The position numbers were made by a program, and so were the translations under genes. A DNA stretch of 64,000 bases from Planctomycetota bacterium (GTDB lineage Bacteria; Planctomycetota; GCA-002687715; DRQF01): contig JACKGY010000008.1 in the NCBI GenBank assembly GCA_020639295.1, forward strand, positions 186,001-250,000, read 5' to 3'. Positions 10,259 through 19,725 of the stretch are shown here, in pieces. Within the stretch, counting starts at the first letter, position 1. Each line of letters begins with the position of its first letter. The notes under the pieces were generated by a model. It was not told the DNA's origin, made no database searches, and saw only the letters and a program-made list of their open reading frames with translations.

Positions 10259-11683
10259 ATGGTCTTCAACTCCTACACCTTCGCGATCTTCTTCGCGATC
10301 GTGGTCGGCTGCTACTGGCTGATCCCGTCCTGGCGCGGCCGCAAGCTGCTCCTGCTCGGCTCCAGCTATCTGTTCTATGCCGCCTGGGACCCGGCCTTCG
10401 TGCTCCTGCTCTGGCTGTCCACCGCGGTCGACTGGCTGGCCGCCGGGCGGATCGCCGGCGCCGAGAAGCCGCGAACGCGGCGCGCCTGGCTGGGCACGAG
10501 CCTGGCGGTGAACCTCGGTCTTCTGGGCTACTTCAAGTACGGCCGTTTCCTGGTCGAGAACCTGGCTCTCCTCCTGGGCGCGCTGGGAGTCGACTACCGG
10601 CCGGCGACGCCCGACATCGCCCTGCCGATCGGCATCTCCTTCTACACCTTCCAGACCCTGTCCTACACGATCGACGTCCATCGCGGTCAGCTGCGCCCGG
10701 GACGATCGCTGCTCGACTTCGCCCTCTACGTCACCTTCTTCCCCCAGCTCGTCGCCGGACCGATCGTGCGCGCCGGCGAATTCCTGCCCCAGTGCCGGGA
10801 GCGCAAGACCTTCGACCGGCGACGTTTCGCCTGGGGCCTGGTGCTCCTCCTGGTCGGCCTGGTCGAGAAGAACGTCCTCGCCGATGGCATCTTCGCCGAC
10901 CCGGTCGACGCCGTCTTCGCCGCCCTGCCGGAGGCGGGTCGTCTCGATCTGCTGGTGGGCATGTTCGGCTTCGCCTGCCAGGTCTTCTTCGACTTCGCCG
11001 GCTACTCGACCTGCGCGGTGGGCGCCGCCCTCTGCCTCGGCTTCCGCCTGCCCGACAACTTCCGCCGCCCGCTGGCGGCGCTCGGCTTCACCGACCTCTG
11101 GAGTCGCTGGCACGTCACCCTGTCGACCTGGATCCGCGACTACCTGTACTTCCCGCTCGGCGGCAGCAAGAAGGGCTCGGTCCGCACCTACCTCAACCTC
11201 CTGGCGACCATGTGGGTGATCGGCCTCTGGCACGGCGCGAGCTGGAACTGCATCCTCTGGGGCGGGATCAACGGGGTCTACATCGCCATCGAACGGGCCC
11301 TCATCCAGGCCCGGGGCGGTCGGGCCTTCCGCAATCGCGGCCTGCTCGGGCTCGCCGGCGCGGCCGTCACCTTCGTGCTGTTCAGCATCACCCTGGTGGT
11401 CTTCCGCGCCGGCGCCCTGACCAACACCCGTCTCTTCTTCGAGCGTCTGGTCGCCGGCGGCGAGGCGGGCGACCGCGACCTCCTCGGTCGCGTTCCGGCC
11501 TTCTACGTCCTGGCGGTCGCCGGGGCGACCTTCCTCGCCCACTGGCTCAGTCGCGAGAAATCGCTGGAGGAACTTCTCGAGGCCGCGCCACGCTGGCTGG
11601 GCACGGCGGTCATCGCCTTCATGGTCTATCTCCTGGTCACCCATACGAGCGCCGACAGTGCCTTCATCTACTTCCAGTTCTGA
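10259..11683 (+). CDS. MBOAT family membrane O-acyltransferase (AlgI/DltB-like)
   Basis: Polytopic membrane protein of 474 aa with about ten hydrophobic segments. The MBOAT signature region is present: FYTFQTLSYTIDVHRG, FFPQLVAGPIVRA, DFAGYSTCAVG, FTDLWSRWHVTLSTWIRDYLY-type segment (about 275-295) and the catalytic histidine in LWHGASWN. Members transfer acyl groups (for example acetyl) to extracytoplasmic polysaccharides. The next gene encodes a membrane-anchored SGNH/AlgX-like protein and overlaps it by 26 nt, the classic arrangement of a transmembrane acyl carrier plus extracytoplasmic transferase. The polysaccharide target is unknown; no alginate genes are nearby. Confidence 0.88.
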   Translation: MVFNSYTFAIFFAIVVGCYWLIPSWRGRKLLLLGSSYLFYAAWDPAFVLLLWLSTAVDWLAAGRIAGAEKPRTRRAWLGTSLAVNLGLLGYFKYGRFLVENLALLLGALGVDYRPATPDIALPIGISFYTFQTLSYTIDVHRGQLRPGRSLLDFALYVTFFPQLVAGPIVRAGEFLPQCRERKTFDRRRFAWGLVLLLVGLVEKNVLADGIFADPVDAVFAALPEAGRLDLLVGMFGFACQVFFDFAGYSTCAVGAALCLGFRLPDNFRRPLAALGFTDLWSRWHVTLSTWIRDYLYFPLGGSKKGSVRTYLNLLATMWVIGLWHGASWNCILWGGINGVYIAIERALIQARGGRAFRNRGLLGLAGAAVTFVLFSITLVVFRAGALTNTRLFFERLVAGGEAGDRDLLGRVPAFYVLAVAGATFLAHWLSREKSLEELLEAAPRWLGTAVIAFMVYLLVTHTSADSAFIYFQF

Positions 11684-12701
11684 GCGCGACGACGCCTGGG
11701 GACGCCTGCCGGAAGGCTTCGGTCCGGCGCGGGCCCTCCTCGCCCTGCTCCTGGGGCTGGGGCTCGTCGCCGCCGGCGAGCTCTTCTGGCGCGGCCAGGG
11801 CATCCGGCCGAGCGCGCCCGACACCGTGGGCCTGTGGCGGCGCGAACGGGATCTGGCCCTGGCCGAGGCGCCGACGACGGTGGCCGTGCTCGGCTCGTCG
11901 CGCGCGATCCTCGGCATCGACCCCGAGGCGGCGCGTGCCGTCGATCCGGCGCTGAGCCTGCACCAGCTCGCGATCTACGGCTCGTCGCCGGTCCTCGTCC
12001 TGCGCCACCTGGCGCGGGAGACCGACTTCGACGGCCTGGCGCTGGTCGAGTTCGGCCCCATCGCCTTCCTCGACTCCGACGGCCGCGCCGACCGCCTGCC
12101 CGCGAGCTGGATCCGCATGGCCGACCGCCTGCCGCTTTATTCCGATCTGGAGAGTCTGCTGCGCGCGCGGGTCCACCTGGCCCTGGCCTCGCGGCGTCCG
12201 AACCTGACTCCGCTCGAGGTCCTGAAGGACCTGGTCCGGCGCGGCGAACTGCCACGAGCGGACCACCTCGTGGTGCGCGCCGACCGGCACCTCGAGGCCG
12301 ACTTCGGTCGCGCCGATCGCGACGAGATGGTCGCCTTCCGGCTCGGGAACTTCGAGGTCGGCTACCGGGCGCGGGGCGAGGCGGAATTCGCCGCCCTGCT
12401 CGACGAGCTGGCCGAGCTGGTGGCGGAGATCGAGGCTCGCGGCGGCCGCGTCGTCTTCCTGCAGATGCCGGTGGATGGCGAGACGCGAGCGCTCGAGGAC
12501 GAGCGCTGCCCACGGGCCCAGAACTGGGACCGCTTGCTGTCCCGGACCGGGGCGGTGGGCCTCCACTACCTCGACCATCCCGAGCTGGCCGCGTTCCGGA
12601 CCGGCGACGGCTCCCACCTCGATCGCCGGGACGCGCCGGCCTTCACCCGTGCCCTGCTCCGGATCCTCGGCGACCGCGGTCTTCTGCCGACCGCGGACTG
12701 A
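11658..12701 (+). CDS. Membrane-anchored SGNH-hydrolase-like partner of MBOAT
   Basis: Protein of 347 aa starting with GTG inside the end of the MBOAT gene (26-nt overlap). It has one N-terminal membrane helix (ARALLALLLGLGLVAAGELF) and then an extracytoplasmic domain. VAVLGSSRAILGID resembles the SGNH block I serine loop, and GDGSHLDRRDA matches the block V Ser/Asp-x-x-His region, as in AlgJ/AlgX/DltD-type proteins. I infer that it receives an acyl group from the MBOAT protein and hands it to a glycan. Sequence similarity is weak outside these motifs, so catalysis is not proven. Confidence 0.72.
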   Translation: MPSSTSSSERDDAWGRLPEGFGPARALLALLLGLGLVAAGELFWRGQGIRPSAPDTVGLWRRERDLALAEAPTTVAVLGSSRAILGIDPEAARAVDPALSLHQLAIYGSSPVLVLRHLARETDFDGLALVEFGPIAFLDSDGRADRLPASWIRMADRLPLYSDLESLLRARVHLALASRRPNLTPLEVLKDLVRRGELPRADHLVVRADRHLEADFGRADRDEMVAFRLGNFEVGYRARGEAEFAALLDELAELVAEIEARGGRVVFLQMPVDGETRALEDERCPRAQNWDRLLSRTGAVGLHYLDHPELAAFRTGDGSHLDRRDAPAFTRALLRILGDRGLLPTAD

Positions 12702-12706
12702 GGCCG

Positions 12707-12734
12707 CCCGCGCGCCCGCTGCCGGGCGCGCGGG
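12707..12734. terminator. GC-rich hairpin between convergent genes
   Basis: A 12-bp perfect stem (CCCGCGCGCCCG with its complement) closes a CTGC loop just after the SGNH-like gene. There is no T tract on either strand, so it may be a weak or factor-dependent bidirectional terminator. Confidence 0.5.
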
Positions 12735-12745
12735 GCCTCGCGAGA

Positions 12746-13381
12746 TCAGGCCATGGGGGCCGGCCCCTCGCGATCCATCAGCCAGGCACCGGCCAGGATC
12801 ACGAAGGCGGCGATCACCATCAGGACGTTGCGCCGCTCGGCGGCGAGCAGGTCGGAGACGCGACCGACCTCGTCGAAGCGCAGGAGGTCGGCCTCGGCGT
12901 CGAGGACCTTCAACTCCTTGTTGAGCTCCTCCTTCTCCTTGTCGGAGAGCTCCTTGGCGAGGTCGTCGATCTTCTTCTGGACCTCCTTCTCCTCGTCCTT
13001 GTCGGCGGCCGCCAGCTCGCGTTTCAGCTTCAGGCCGTCGCGCGCGCCCAGGTCGTCGCGGATCGAGGTCTTGCGGCGCTCGATGCTCATGCGCAGATCG
13101 TCGTCCTGGTGGCTGCCGCGCGGGACGCCGAGCATGCCGGCGACGGCCAGAAGGCCGACCAGGAGGGCCAGCCACTTGGCGTAGGGCAGGACCGGCATCT
13201 TCTGGCCGCCGAAGAGGAAGGCGATCAGCGGCAGGGCCAGGGCGACCTGCACCACGATGCCCAGGGTGGCCAGCGACAGGAAGGCGACGTTGTCCATGTA
13301 GGACAAGAGGGCGAGCACGCCGACGACGGCGTAGGCGATCGTCCCGATCAGGAGGACGAGTCTTCCGAGTCCACGATTCAT
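12746..13381 (-). CDS. Hypothetical membrane protein with coiled-coil insert
   Basis: Unrecognised 211-aa inner-membrane protein. Three hydrophobic helices lie in the first 105 residues (LVLLIGTIAYAVVGVLALLSY, LATLGIVVQVALALPLIAFLF, WLALLVGLLAVAGML). They are followed by a strongly charged Lys/Glu/Asp coiled-coil of about 85 residues, then a last helix (VLMVIAAFVILAGAWLM) near the C-terminus. It is convergent with the acyltransferase pair. A role as a membrane scaffold or tether is possible, but nothing in the sequence assigns a function. Confidence 0.75.
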   Translation of the reverse strand: MNRGLGRLVLLIGTIAYAVVGVLALLSYMDNVAFLSLATLGIVVQVALALPLIAFLFGGQKMPVLPYAKWLALLVGLLAVAGMLGVPRGSHQDDDLRMSIERRKTSIRDDLGARDGLKLKRELAAADKDEEKEVQKKIDDLAKELSDKEKEELNKELKVLDAEADLLRFDEVGRVSDLLAAERRNVLMVIAAFVILAGAWLMDREGPAPMA

Positions 13382-13785
13382 CTCTATCTCCTCGATGCGG
13401 TTGGGGGGTCTCGGGCATTCCCGGCCCGACGCTACCTTTTCGGCCGGGATCGGTCGGGTCCTGCACCTTCTTCAGCACCAGGACCTTGCGGCCGTGCCGG
13501 TCGAGGTCGCGAAGCGGTGAAAGTCCCGCGCCGGACGATGGTCGAGGAGAGCTGATGCAGACCGCGTGCCAGCGCGACTGGCGATGGCCGGACCACCCGA
13601 AAGCGCGCAAGCCCGGTCCCGCCAGGCCCTTCCCGGCGGCGGCGGGGCCAGCGATGGCGAGAAAATCCCCGGGTTGGGGCTTCGCCCGGCCTCGCCGCCG
13701 GCCGATGAAGTCGAGGGCTGGAAGACCGAGCCGGCGCGGGGCCCGCGGGCGCGCGCTCCGACCCCGGGAAGGAGGATGGAACCAG
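13382..13785. other. Intergenic region, 404 bp, no gene seen
   Basis: It separates the divergent membrane protein and beta-helix gene. No convincing protein or tRNA was found. The stretch ggtgaaagtcccgc (near 13515) recalls boxes of cobalamin riboswitches and group II introns, but the rest of neither consensus is present. An AGGAGG at 13770-13775 serves the next gene. Confidence 0.5.
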
Positions 13786-15783
13786 ATGACCGAAGGATCA
13801 TGCCGACCGACCCCGGCCCACCGGGCCTCGGCGCGGAGCACCGCGCGAGGACTCTGCGGACTGTTCCTGGTCCTCGCCCTCCTCATGGCCACGAGCCGGG
13901 CCCAGGTGACCTACTACGTCGACCCCGCCGCGACTCCCGGAGGCAACGGCAGCGCCGCGGCACCCTTCGCCAGCCTGGCCCTCGCCGTGGCCGCCGCGAG
14001 CGGCAACGACCATCTGATCCTCCTGCCGGGCATCCACGACGGCGGTGGCATCGACCTCGGCCAGAAGAACCTCTGGATCGAGGGACCGGCCGGACCGACC
14101 GCGGTGGTGGTCACGGGCCTCAACCCCACCGACGCCTTCTTCCAGGTCCACGGCCCGGCCAGCGGCACGACCCGGCTCGAGGGGCTCGGCTTCCGCGGCG
14201 CCTCCGGCCACGAGATCTACCTCGAGCTGCACGAGACCCAGATCGAACTGGTGAACTGCCACTTCGAGTCCGGCAGCTTCGTCTGGTGCAGCTACAACGT
14301 CAGCGCGGCGCCCATCGGCCCGGCCCGGTTGGAGATCGACGGCTGTCGTCTCGACGGCGGCAGGATCGAGATGCAGCCGGCGGTGCTCGGTGCCCTGCTG
14401 CGGATCAGCAACAGCGAGTTCCTCCAGATCGACGGCAACCCCGCCTGGGGTCCCTTCCCCGGCAACACGCTGGCGGCGCAGCGGATCGAGATCGACGGCT
14501 GCCACCTGCACGACTACGCCTTCGCCTACGGCCTCGCCGCCTACGGCGCCGACGTCGAGGTCTCGAACTCGGTCTTCGAGGACGTCGGCGAGGCGCTCGA
14601 GTGCGGCGCCGACCAGGTCGCGGTCCACGACTGCGTGTTCCGGCGCTGCGTCCGCGCCTTCTTCGGCTACGGCCAGGAGATCGTGGCCGAGCGCTCGACC
14701 TTCGAGGACTGCAACCGCGGCATCCTGCTCTGGACGGATCTGGGCTCCCGGGTCCGGGACTGCGACTTCGGACGCGGGCAGCTCCCCGTCGCGCCGGCCG
14801 CGGAGTTCGCCGGCATCCGGTGCCAGCACGGCGACCTCGAGGTGCGCCGCTGTCGCTTCCGCGATCTCGTCGCCGCGGATGGCGCGGCCATCGCGTCGCT
14901 GACCGACACGATCATCGGCGACTGCCTCTTCCAGGACTGTGTCGCCACCTGGCGCGGCGGCGCGGTCCGGGTCGAGGCGATCGCCTGCGAGATCCTCAAC
15001 TCGACCTTCATCGACAACCAGGCGGCGATCGGCGCCGCCATCCACCTCCCGCCGGTGACCGGCCCGCTCGTCCGCAACACGATCATCCGCGGCGGCAGCG
15101 GCAGCCGCATCGTCGGCGCCGCCACGCTGCGCCACTGCGATCTCGAGGGTGGCTGGACCGGCGCCGGCTACGGCAACTTCGACGCCGACCCCGTGTTCGC
15201 CACGCCGGGAGGTGACGACTTCGATCTCGCGCCGGGCTCGCCCTGTCTCGACGCCGGCGACTGGGACCCCCGGCGGCTGGGCGATCTCGATCTCGACGGC
15301 AACCCGCGCCTGCGCGGCAACTACGTCGACATCGGGGCCCAGGAGTCGCCTGCGCCACCCGGGCACCTGCCGGGCAGCGGCGACGACTTCCTCATGGTCG
15401 TCAGGGTGAACGGCCTGCGCGTCGACCGACCGGGAGCCGTGGTGGGCGGCGGCGAGCTGGTGACGCTCTGGGCCACGAGCCCGGATCTCGGCCTCGTCGG
15501 CGGCGACTTCTGGCTCCTCGGCCAGCTCTTCCCCAGCCATGTCTCGCCGATCCCGCCGGCGGGCCATCCGGCCGTGCACCTCGACCTCGGCGCCGCCGAT
15601 CTCGTCTTCGGGCCGGCCAACCTCCTGGTCCCGGGCCTGCCCATCGGCGGGATCGCGCTCAACGGCTTCGTGCCGGCGGGGCTCGCCGGCATGACCTATC
15701 GCCTCCAGGCCTTCGTCACCTCGCCCCTGACCATGAACGGCTGGTACGCCTCGTCGATCGCCGTCGACCTGATCCACCTGTGA
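13786..15783 (+). CDS. Secreted right-handed parallel beta-helix protein, copy 1
   Basis: Exported 665-aa protein. The start at 13786 has AGGAGG 10 nt upstream; the frame is open further upstream but without homology to copy 2. A basic N-terminus and GLFLVLALLMATSRA|Q form the signal peptide. VTYYVDPAATPGGNGSAAAP is the opening typical of pectate-lyase-like / DUF1565 proteins. It is followed by many roughly 22-residue coils with repeated C-x-F-x-x-C themes (VHDCVFRRC, DCLFQDC) typical of beta-helices, then DPVFATPGGDDFDLAPGSPC. A separate C-terminal domain (about 535-665) ends NGWYASSIAVDLIHL. Possible roles are polysaccharide binding or cell-surface adhesion. The next gene is a paralogue overlapping or following within 20 nt. 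Confidence 0.82.
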   Translation: MTEGSCRPTPAHRASARSTARGLCGLFLVLALLMATSRAQVTYYVDPAATPGGNGSAAAPFASLALAVAAASGNDHLILLPGIHDGGGIDLGQKNLWIEGPAGPTAVVVTGLNPTDAFFQVHGPASGTTRLEGLGFRGASGHEIYLELHETQIELVNCHFESGSFVWCSYNVSAAPIGPARLEIDGCRLDGGRIEMQPAVLGALLRISNSEFLQIDGNPAWGPFPGNTLAAQRIEIDGCHLHDYAFAYGLAAYGADVEVSNSVFEDVGEALECGADQVAVHDCVFRRCVRAFFGYGQEIVAERSTFEDCNRGILLWTDLGSRVRDCDFGRGQLPVAPAAEFAGIRCQHGDLEVRRCRFRDLVAADGAAIASLTDTIIGDCLFQDCVATWRGGAVRVEAIACEILNSTFIDNQAAIGAAIHLPPVTGPLVRNTIIRGGSGSRIVGAATLRHCDLEGGWTGAGYGNFDADPVFATPGGDDFDLAPGSPCLDAGDWDPRRLGDLDLDGNPRLRGNYVDIGAQESPAPPGHLPGSGDDFLMVVRVNGLRVDRPGAVVGGGELVTLWATSPDLGLVGGDFWLLGQLFPSHVSPIPPAGHPAVHLDLGAADLVFGPANLLVPGLPIGGIALNGFVPAGLAGMTYRLQAFVTSPLTMNGWYASSIAVDLIHL

Positions 15784-15800
15784 TGGACGGAGCCGCCACC

Positions 15801-17759
15801 ATGACCCGGATCCTCGCCCGCGCCCTGCTCCTCGGCCTGCTGGTCGCCAGCCTCGAGGCCCAGAGCGCCTGGTACGTCGATCCCGACGCCTCGGGCGTCG
15901 GCAACGGCAGCCCGGCCCAGCCCTACCTCCGGATCGTCGACGCCGTGGCGGCCGCCGGAACGGGCGACACGATCTACCTGCTCGAGGGTCTGCACGAGGG
16001 CGGCGACGTCGACCTCGGCCAGAAGAACCTGGCGATCGTGGGGCTGTCGGCGACGCAGCCGGTGGTGATCGCCAATCCCACGACCGGCGCGACCGGGGTC
16101 TTCCGGATCGGCGGGCCCGCGACCGGGGTCACCCGTCTGATCGATCTGGTCTTCGAGAGCACGACCGGCGCCTACGACTTCCACGTCGAGGCCCGCGACA
16201 CCGGGCTCGAGCTTTCCGGTTGCACGTTCCGCGCCGGCGCCTCGCTACGCGCCGCGCCCCCGGGCACGGGATCGGTGCCGCCGGTCCTGACCATCGACCA
16301 TTGCGACTTCGCGGACGGCTACCTGGTCTTTCCCGACGCGCCGCCCGTCGGCAGCTCGGCCATCGTCAGCGACTGCCAGTTCAGCGGGACCACGACCGGC
16401 TACAATCCTCACGAGACCGTGCTGCGCTACGACCAGTTGACCCTCGACGGCTGCCAGAGCCAGGGCCCGAGCAGCCCGATCACCATCGCGGCGCGCGCTG
16501 GTCTGGTCCGGAACTGTCAGTTCGAGAATCAGGCCCTGGTCGGGCTGCGCAGCGAGGCTACCGCCCTGACCCTGCGTGATTGCCTGTTCCGTCGCTGCTG
16601 GCTGGGCTTCCAGCTCCGCGGTCCGAACCACCTCCTCGAGGGCGTGGTCTTCGAGGACTGCTTCATCGGGCTCGAGGCCCGCACCTACTCGGCGCCGGCG
16701 GCGGGCACGCGGCTCGCCGGCTGTCGCTTCGAGACGACCGCGTGGACGCCGACCTGGCTACCCGCCCAGCGGACCGGCATGGCGCTCGCCTACGGCGACG
16801 TCGTCATCGACCGCTCGCGCTTCTTGGGGCTCGGTCGACCGGGCTGCCGCGCCCTCGAGCTCGACGCCTCGAGCCTGATCCGCGACTGCCTGTTCCACGC
16901 CGATGCCGGCCCGATGACGACACCGGCGATCGACTGCCACGGCGGTCTGATCCACCTCGTCGGCTGCAGCTTCGTCGGCGACGTGGCGAGCGGCGTGGTC
17001 GCGATCCAGGCGCTGCCCTGGGCGACGGTCGCCCTGCGCAACTCGATCCTCCGCGGCCAGGGCTCCTGGATCGGCGGCGCGGCGAGCGTCGACCATTGCG
17101 ACGTCGAGGGCGGCTGGAGCGGCGCCGGCGGCCACAACCTCGACCTCGATCCGCTCTTCGTCGATCCGGCGGCCGGCGACTTCCGTCTCGCCGCGGGCTC
17201 GCCCTGTCTCGACGCCGGCGATGCCGACGCAAGCGACCTCGCCCCCATCGATCTCGACGACCAGCCCCGCGTCGCCGGACTCTACGTCGACCTCGGCGCC
17301 TACGAGCGTCCGGCGGCCGCGATCCAGCTCGGCGGCAGCGGTGACGACCTGAGCCTCGAGGTGGAGCGCAACGGCGAGCGGCTCGGCCAGGAGTCGGCGC
17401 CGGTCACCGCCGGCGACCTCGTGCGGGTCCTGATCCGGAGCCCGCAGCATCAGGTCGACGGCTTTCCGGTCTGGCTCCTGGGGCAGCTTCACCCCGATGG
17501 CCAGCGGCCGGCCGCGCCGGTCGGACATCCGTCGGTCCATCTCGACCTCGCCCTGGCCGAGTCCCTCTACGACCCGGCGCTCGCCGCCGGCGTCGGCGGC
17601 TGGCTGCTCGGCCTCTCGCCCGCGGGCCTCGATCTCAGCGGCAGCGTGCCGCCCGGCCTGGTCGGCCAGGCCTACCTCATCCAGGCCTTCGCCCTCTTTC
17701 CCCTGGCCGGCAACGGCTGGTACGCCGCGACCCAGGCCTACGACCTGGTGCATGGTTGA
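15801..17759 (+). CDS. Secreted right-handed parallel beta-helix protein, copy 2
   Basis: Exported 652-aa paralogue of the preceding gene with the same architecture. The start at 15801 (MTRILARALLLG) is preferred because ggacggag lies 8 nt upstream; an in-frame ATG at 15783 overlaps the stop of copy 1 as TGATG and cannot be excluded. The signal peptide ends LEA|QSAWYVDPDASGVGNG. Beta-helix coils follow (LRDCLFRRC, IRDCLFHAD), then DPLFVDPAAGDFRLAAGSPC. The C-terminal domain (about 520-652) shares GHPSVHLDL, PPGLVGQAY and NGWYAATQAYDLVHG with copy 1. Tandem duplication followed by divergence is evident. No catalytic residues of a known lyase can be named. Confidence 0.82.
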   Translation: MTRILARALLLGLLVASLEAQSAWYVDPDASGVGNGSPAQPYLRIVDAVAAAGTGDTIYLLEGLHEGGDVDLGQKNLAIVGLSATQPVVIANPTTGATGVFRIGGPATGVTRLIDLVFESTTGAYDFHVEARDTGLELSGCTFRAGASLRAAPPGTGSVPPVLTIDHCDFADGYLVFPDAPPVGSSAIVSDCQFSGTTTGYNPHETVLRYDQLTLDGCQSQGPSSPITIAARAGLVRNCQFENQALVGLRSEATALTLRDCLFRRCWLGFQLRGPNHLLEGVVFEDCFIGLEARTYSAPAAGTRLAGCRFETTAWTPTWLPAQRTGMALAYGDVVIDRSRFLGLGRPGCRALELDASSLIRDCLFHADAGPMTTPAIDCHGGLIHLVGCSFVGDVASGVVAIQALPWATVALRNSILRGQGSWIGGAASVDHCDVEGGWSGAGGHNLDLDPLFVDPAAGDFRLAAGSPCLDAGDADASDLAPIDLDDQPRVAGLYVDLGAYERPAAAIQLGGSGDDLSLEVERNGERLGQESAPVTAGDLVRVLIRSPQHQVDGFPVWLLGQLHPDGQRPAAPVGHPSVHLDLALAESLYDPALAAGVGGWLLGLSPAGLDLSGSVPPGLVGQAYLIQAFALFPLAGNGWYAATQAYDLVHG

Positions 17760-17899
17760 TCGGGCCCGGAAATCGGGTCCCTCGGTCGCCAGCGCGGAGC
17801 GCGCGCGGCCGCGAATGGAGCCCGAAACTTGACGCTAGCCGGCCCAGGGGTGACCATCGTCCGAACCAGTTGCCGCCAACCGAATCATCGGAGCCCAGC

Positions 17900-19627
17900 A
17901 TGAAATTCCCCCGACTCGCGACCGCGATTCCCGTTCTCCTGTTCCTCTTCGCGCTGTTCGGCGCGAGCGCGCGGGCGCAGGACCTGAACCCCGAGCAGAA
18001 GGCCAAGCTGCAGGCCGCGACCGGCCAGGTGAACGGCGCCGAGGGCGATCTCCAGGCCGCGAAGGGTTCGGCCGGCACCGCCGGCAACCCCGCCAAGGGG
18101 AGCCGCAAGAAGCTGACCGAGATGCGTGTCGCCACGGCGCGGCCGAAGCTCGACCAGGCGGCGACCTACCTCGCCGAGCTGCCCGCCGGCAACGCCGACG
18201 TGGCCGCGGTGGTGAAGCGACTCGAGGCCGCGCGGGCCCTCGCCGACGAGATCGACGGTATCCTCTCCGGCGCCGGCACGCCGGCCCCGGCTCCGACTCC
18301 GGTCACGCCGACGCCGGTGACCCCGACGCCCGAGCCCAAGCCGACGCCGACGCCCACTCCCGAGCCCAGGGTGAAGCGTGTTCCGGTCGGCACGACCGAC
18401 GGCCCGGCCCGCCTCGGCTACCAGCAGGAGGAAGCCCTGAAGCGGGCCAAGTACAACCTCCGCGAGGCGCAGGGCCTCACCGACAAGGTCGGCGAGGTGG
18501 TGAAGCGCATCGACGGCGAGGGCGAGAAGCCGGTCCACTCCGAGGTGAAGCTCACGCTCGACACTCTCGTTCGCGCCGAGCAGAAGCACGGCTACGCCAT
18601 GAAGGAGCTGAACGCGTTGCCGGCCGAGCATCCCCAGGTGGCGGAGGTCCTCGAGGCGGCCCGGAGCTGCCAGGACATGATGGGCGCCTACCGGTCGCGG
18701 CTCGAGGCCGAGAGCGGCATTCTCCAGAAGCTGAGCGGCATGGAGAACTACCCCGCCTACGCCGAGGACATGGACCTGATGCGCGACATCTCGCGCCGCT
18801 ACTCGAGCTGGGAGATGACCGTCCAGAATCCCGAGCAGCTCGCCCTGGTGATCTCGGAGGATGCGAACTGCGTCAAGGAGATCCAGCGGATCGCCCGGAC
18901 CTACCAGCCGCTGATCGACCAGAAGACCCAGGAGGGCGCCGCGATCGAGAAGCTGGGCCTCTGGTGCCTGGACAAGCGCAAGAGCTTCGCCGCGCGACTC
19001 ACCGAGTACAAGAAGGAGCTTCCCGGCATCTTCGAGGGTCACATCGCCCAGGCCGAGAAGGTCTCCGAGCAGGCGGTCGTCGAGAAGAAGCCCCTGTTCT
19101 TCGGTCCGAACAGCGGCATCGAGCAGACCCTCGGGTTCGCCGAGCAGAACCTGATCGTGATCCGCGCCTTCGGCGCCGACGTCGCCAAACCCTACGAGCA
19201 GAAGCTGGCCGAGGCGCGCGACCGCATCGCCGCCCGCGCCAAGTCGCTCGAGGCCGAGATCATCGCCCAGAACATCCTGCCACAGGACCGCTACCGCGGC
19301 GCCGATCGTGACGATCTGATCAAGCGCGCGGCCGCGCACTGGCAGGAGTACGACCCGGGAGCCAAGGTGCTGACCGCCTGCATTCCCGGCGAGGCCTGGG
19401 CGCGCAGCACGCGCTGGGAATGGTCGGCCGGCGCCTTCCACAAGATCGACAAGTCGAAGCTCCAGGTGCAGCTCATCGTCAAGCACGACGACAAGCTCGC
19501 GGTGATCCGGCCGATCAACCTCTACAAGTACCACCTCGAGAACGACATCATCCGGGCCTTCCGCTTCGACAACAAGGAGGACGACCTCCTGCCCTCGCGC
19601 TACATCCCGCTGTCGAAGATCAAGTAG
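17900..19627 (+). CDS. Secreted helical protein with Pro-Thr linker, unknown function
   Basis: A 575-aa exported protein. The signal peptide (MKFPRLATAIPVLLFLFALFG) ends ARA|QDLN. An N-terminal alpha-helical region (about 25-125) rich in Ala, Lys and Glu is followed by a low-complexity linker of alternating Pro and Thr (about 128-162, TPTPEPKPTPTPTP). A large helical domain (about 170-500) and a short C-terminal domain with beta character (QVQLIVKHDDKLAVIRPINL) complete it. The linker suggests two domains separated in the periplasm or outside the cell. I do not recognise the family. It lies 140 bp after the beta-helix pair and is followed by a strong terminator. Confidence 0.78.
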   Translation: MKFPRLATAIPVLLFLFALFGASARAQDLNPEQKAKLQAATGQVNGAEGDLQAAKGSAGTAGNPAKGSRKKLTEMRVATARPKLDQAATYLAELPAGNADVAAVVKRLEAARALADEIDGILSGAGTPAPAPTPVTPTPVTPTPEPKPTPTPTPEPRVKRVPVGTTDGPARLGYQQEEALKRAKYNLREAQGLTDKVGEVVKRIDGEGEKPVHSEVKLTLDTLVRAEQKHGYAMKELNALPAEHPQVAEVLEAARSCQDMMGAYRSRLEAESGILQKLSGMENYPAYAEDMDLMRDISRRYSSWEMTVQNPEQLALVISEDANCVKEIQRIARTYQPLIDQKTQEGAAIEKLGLWCLDKRKSFAARLTEYKKELPGIFEGHIAQAEKVSEQAVVEKKPLFFGPNSGIEQTLGFAEQNLIVIRAFGADVAKPYEQKLAEARDRIAARAKSLEAEIIAQNILPQDRYRGADRDDLIKRAAAHWQEYDPGAKVLTACIPGEAWARSTRWEWSAGAFHKIDKSKLQVQLIVKHDDKLAVIRPINLYKYHLENDIIRAFRFDNKEDDLLPSRYIPLSKIK

Positions 19628-19697
19628 CGTCGCGACCGGTCGCGGCGCGCGCCGTCAGGCGCGCGACCCGCGGTCCGACCGGACGATCGATCGCACC

Positions 19698-19725
19698 GAG
19701 CCGAGCCGGGAGACCGGCTCGGCTC
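19698..19725. terminator. Strong bidirectional hairpin terminator
   Basis: A perfect 12-bp stem (GAGCCGAGCCGG with its complement) with GAGA loop lies between two convergent genes, followed on the plus strand by AATTC. It touches the stop codon of the decarboxylase gene. Confidence 0.75.

Noticed and set aside
13500..13560. Possible cobalamin riboswitch or group II intron (ggtgaaagtcccgc)
   Set aside because: Only one box resembles the consensus; the other conserved boxes and any reverse transcriptase are missing.
13486..13785. Upstream in-frame extension of the first beta-helix gene
   Set aside because: It has no similarity to the paralogue and no ribosome-binding site, whereas an AGGAGG lies before ATG 13786.
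11664..13892. Long minus-strand frame over the SGNH-like gene and the next intergenic region
   Set aside because: It has no recognisable protein family and is antisense to a better supported gene.
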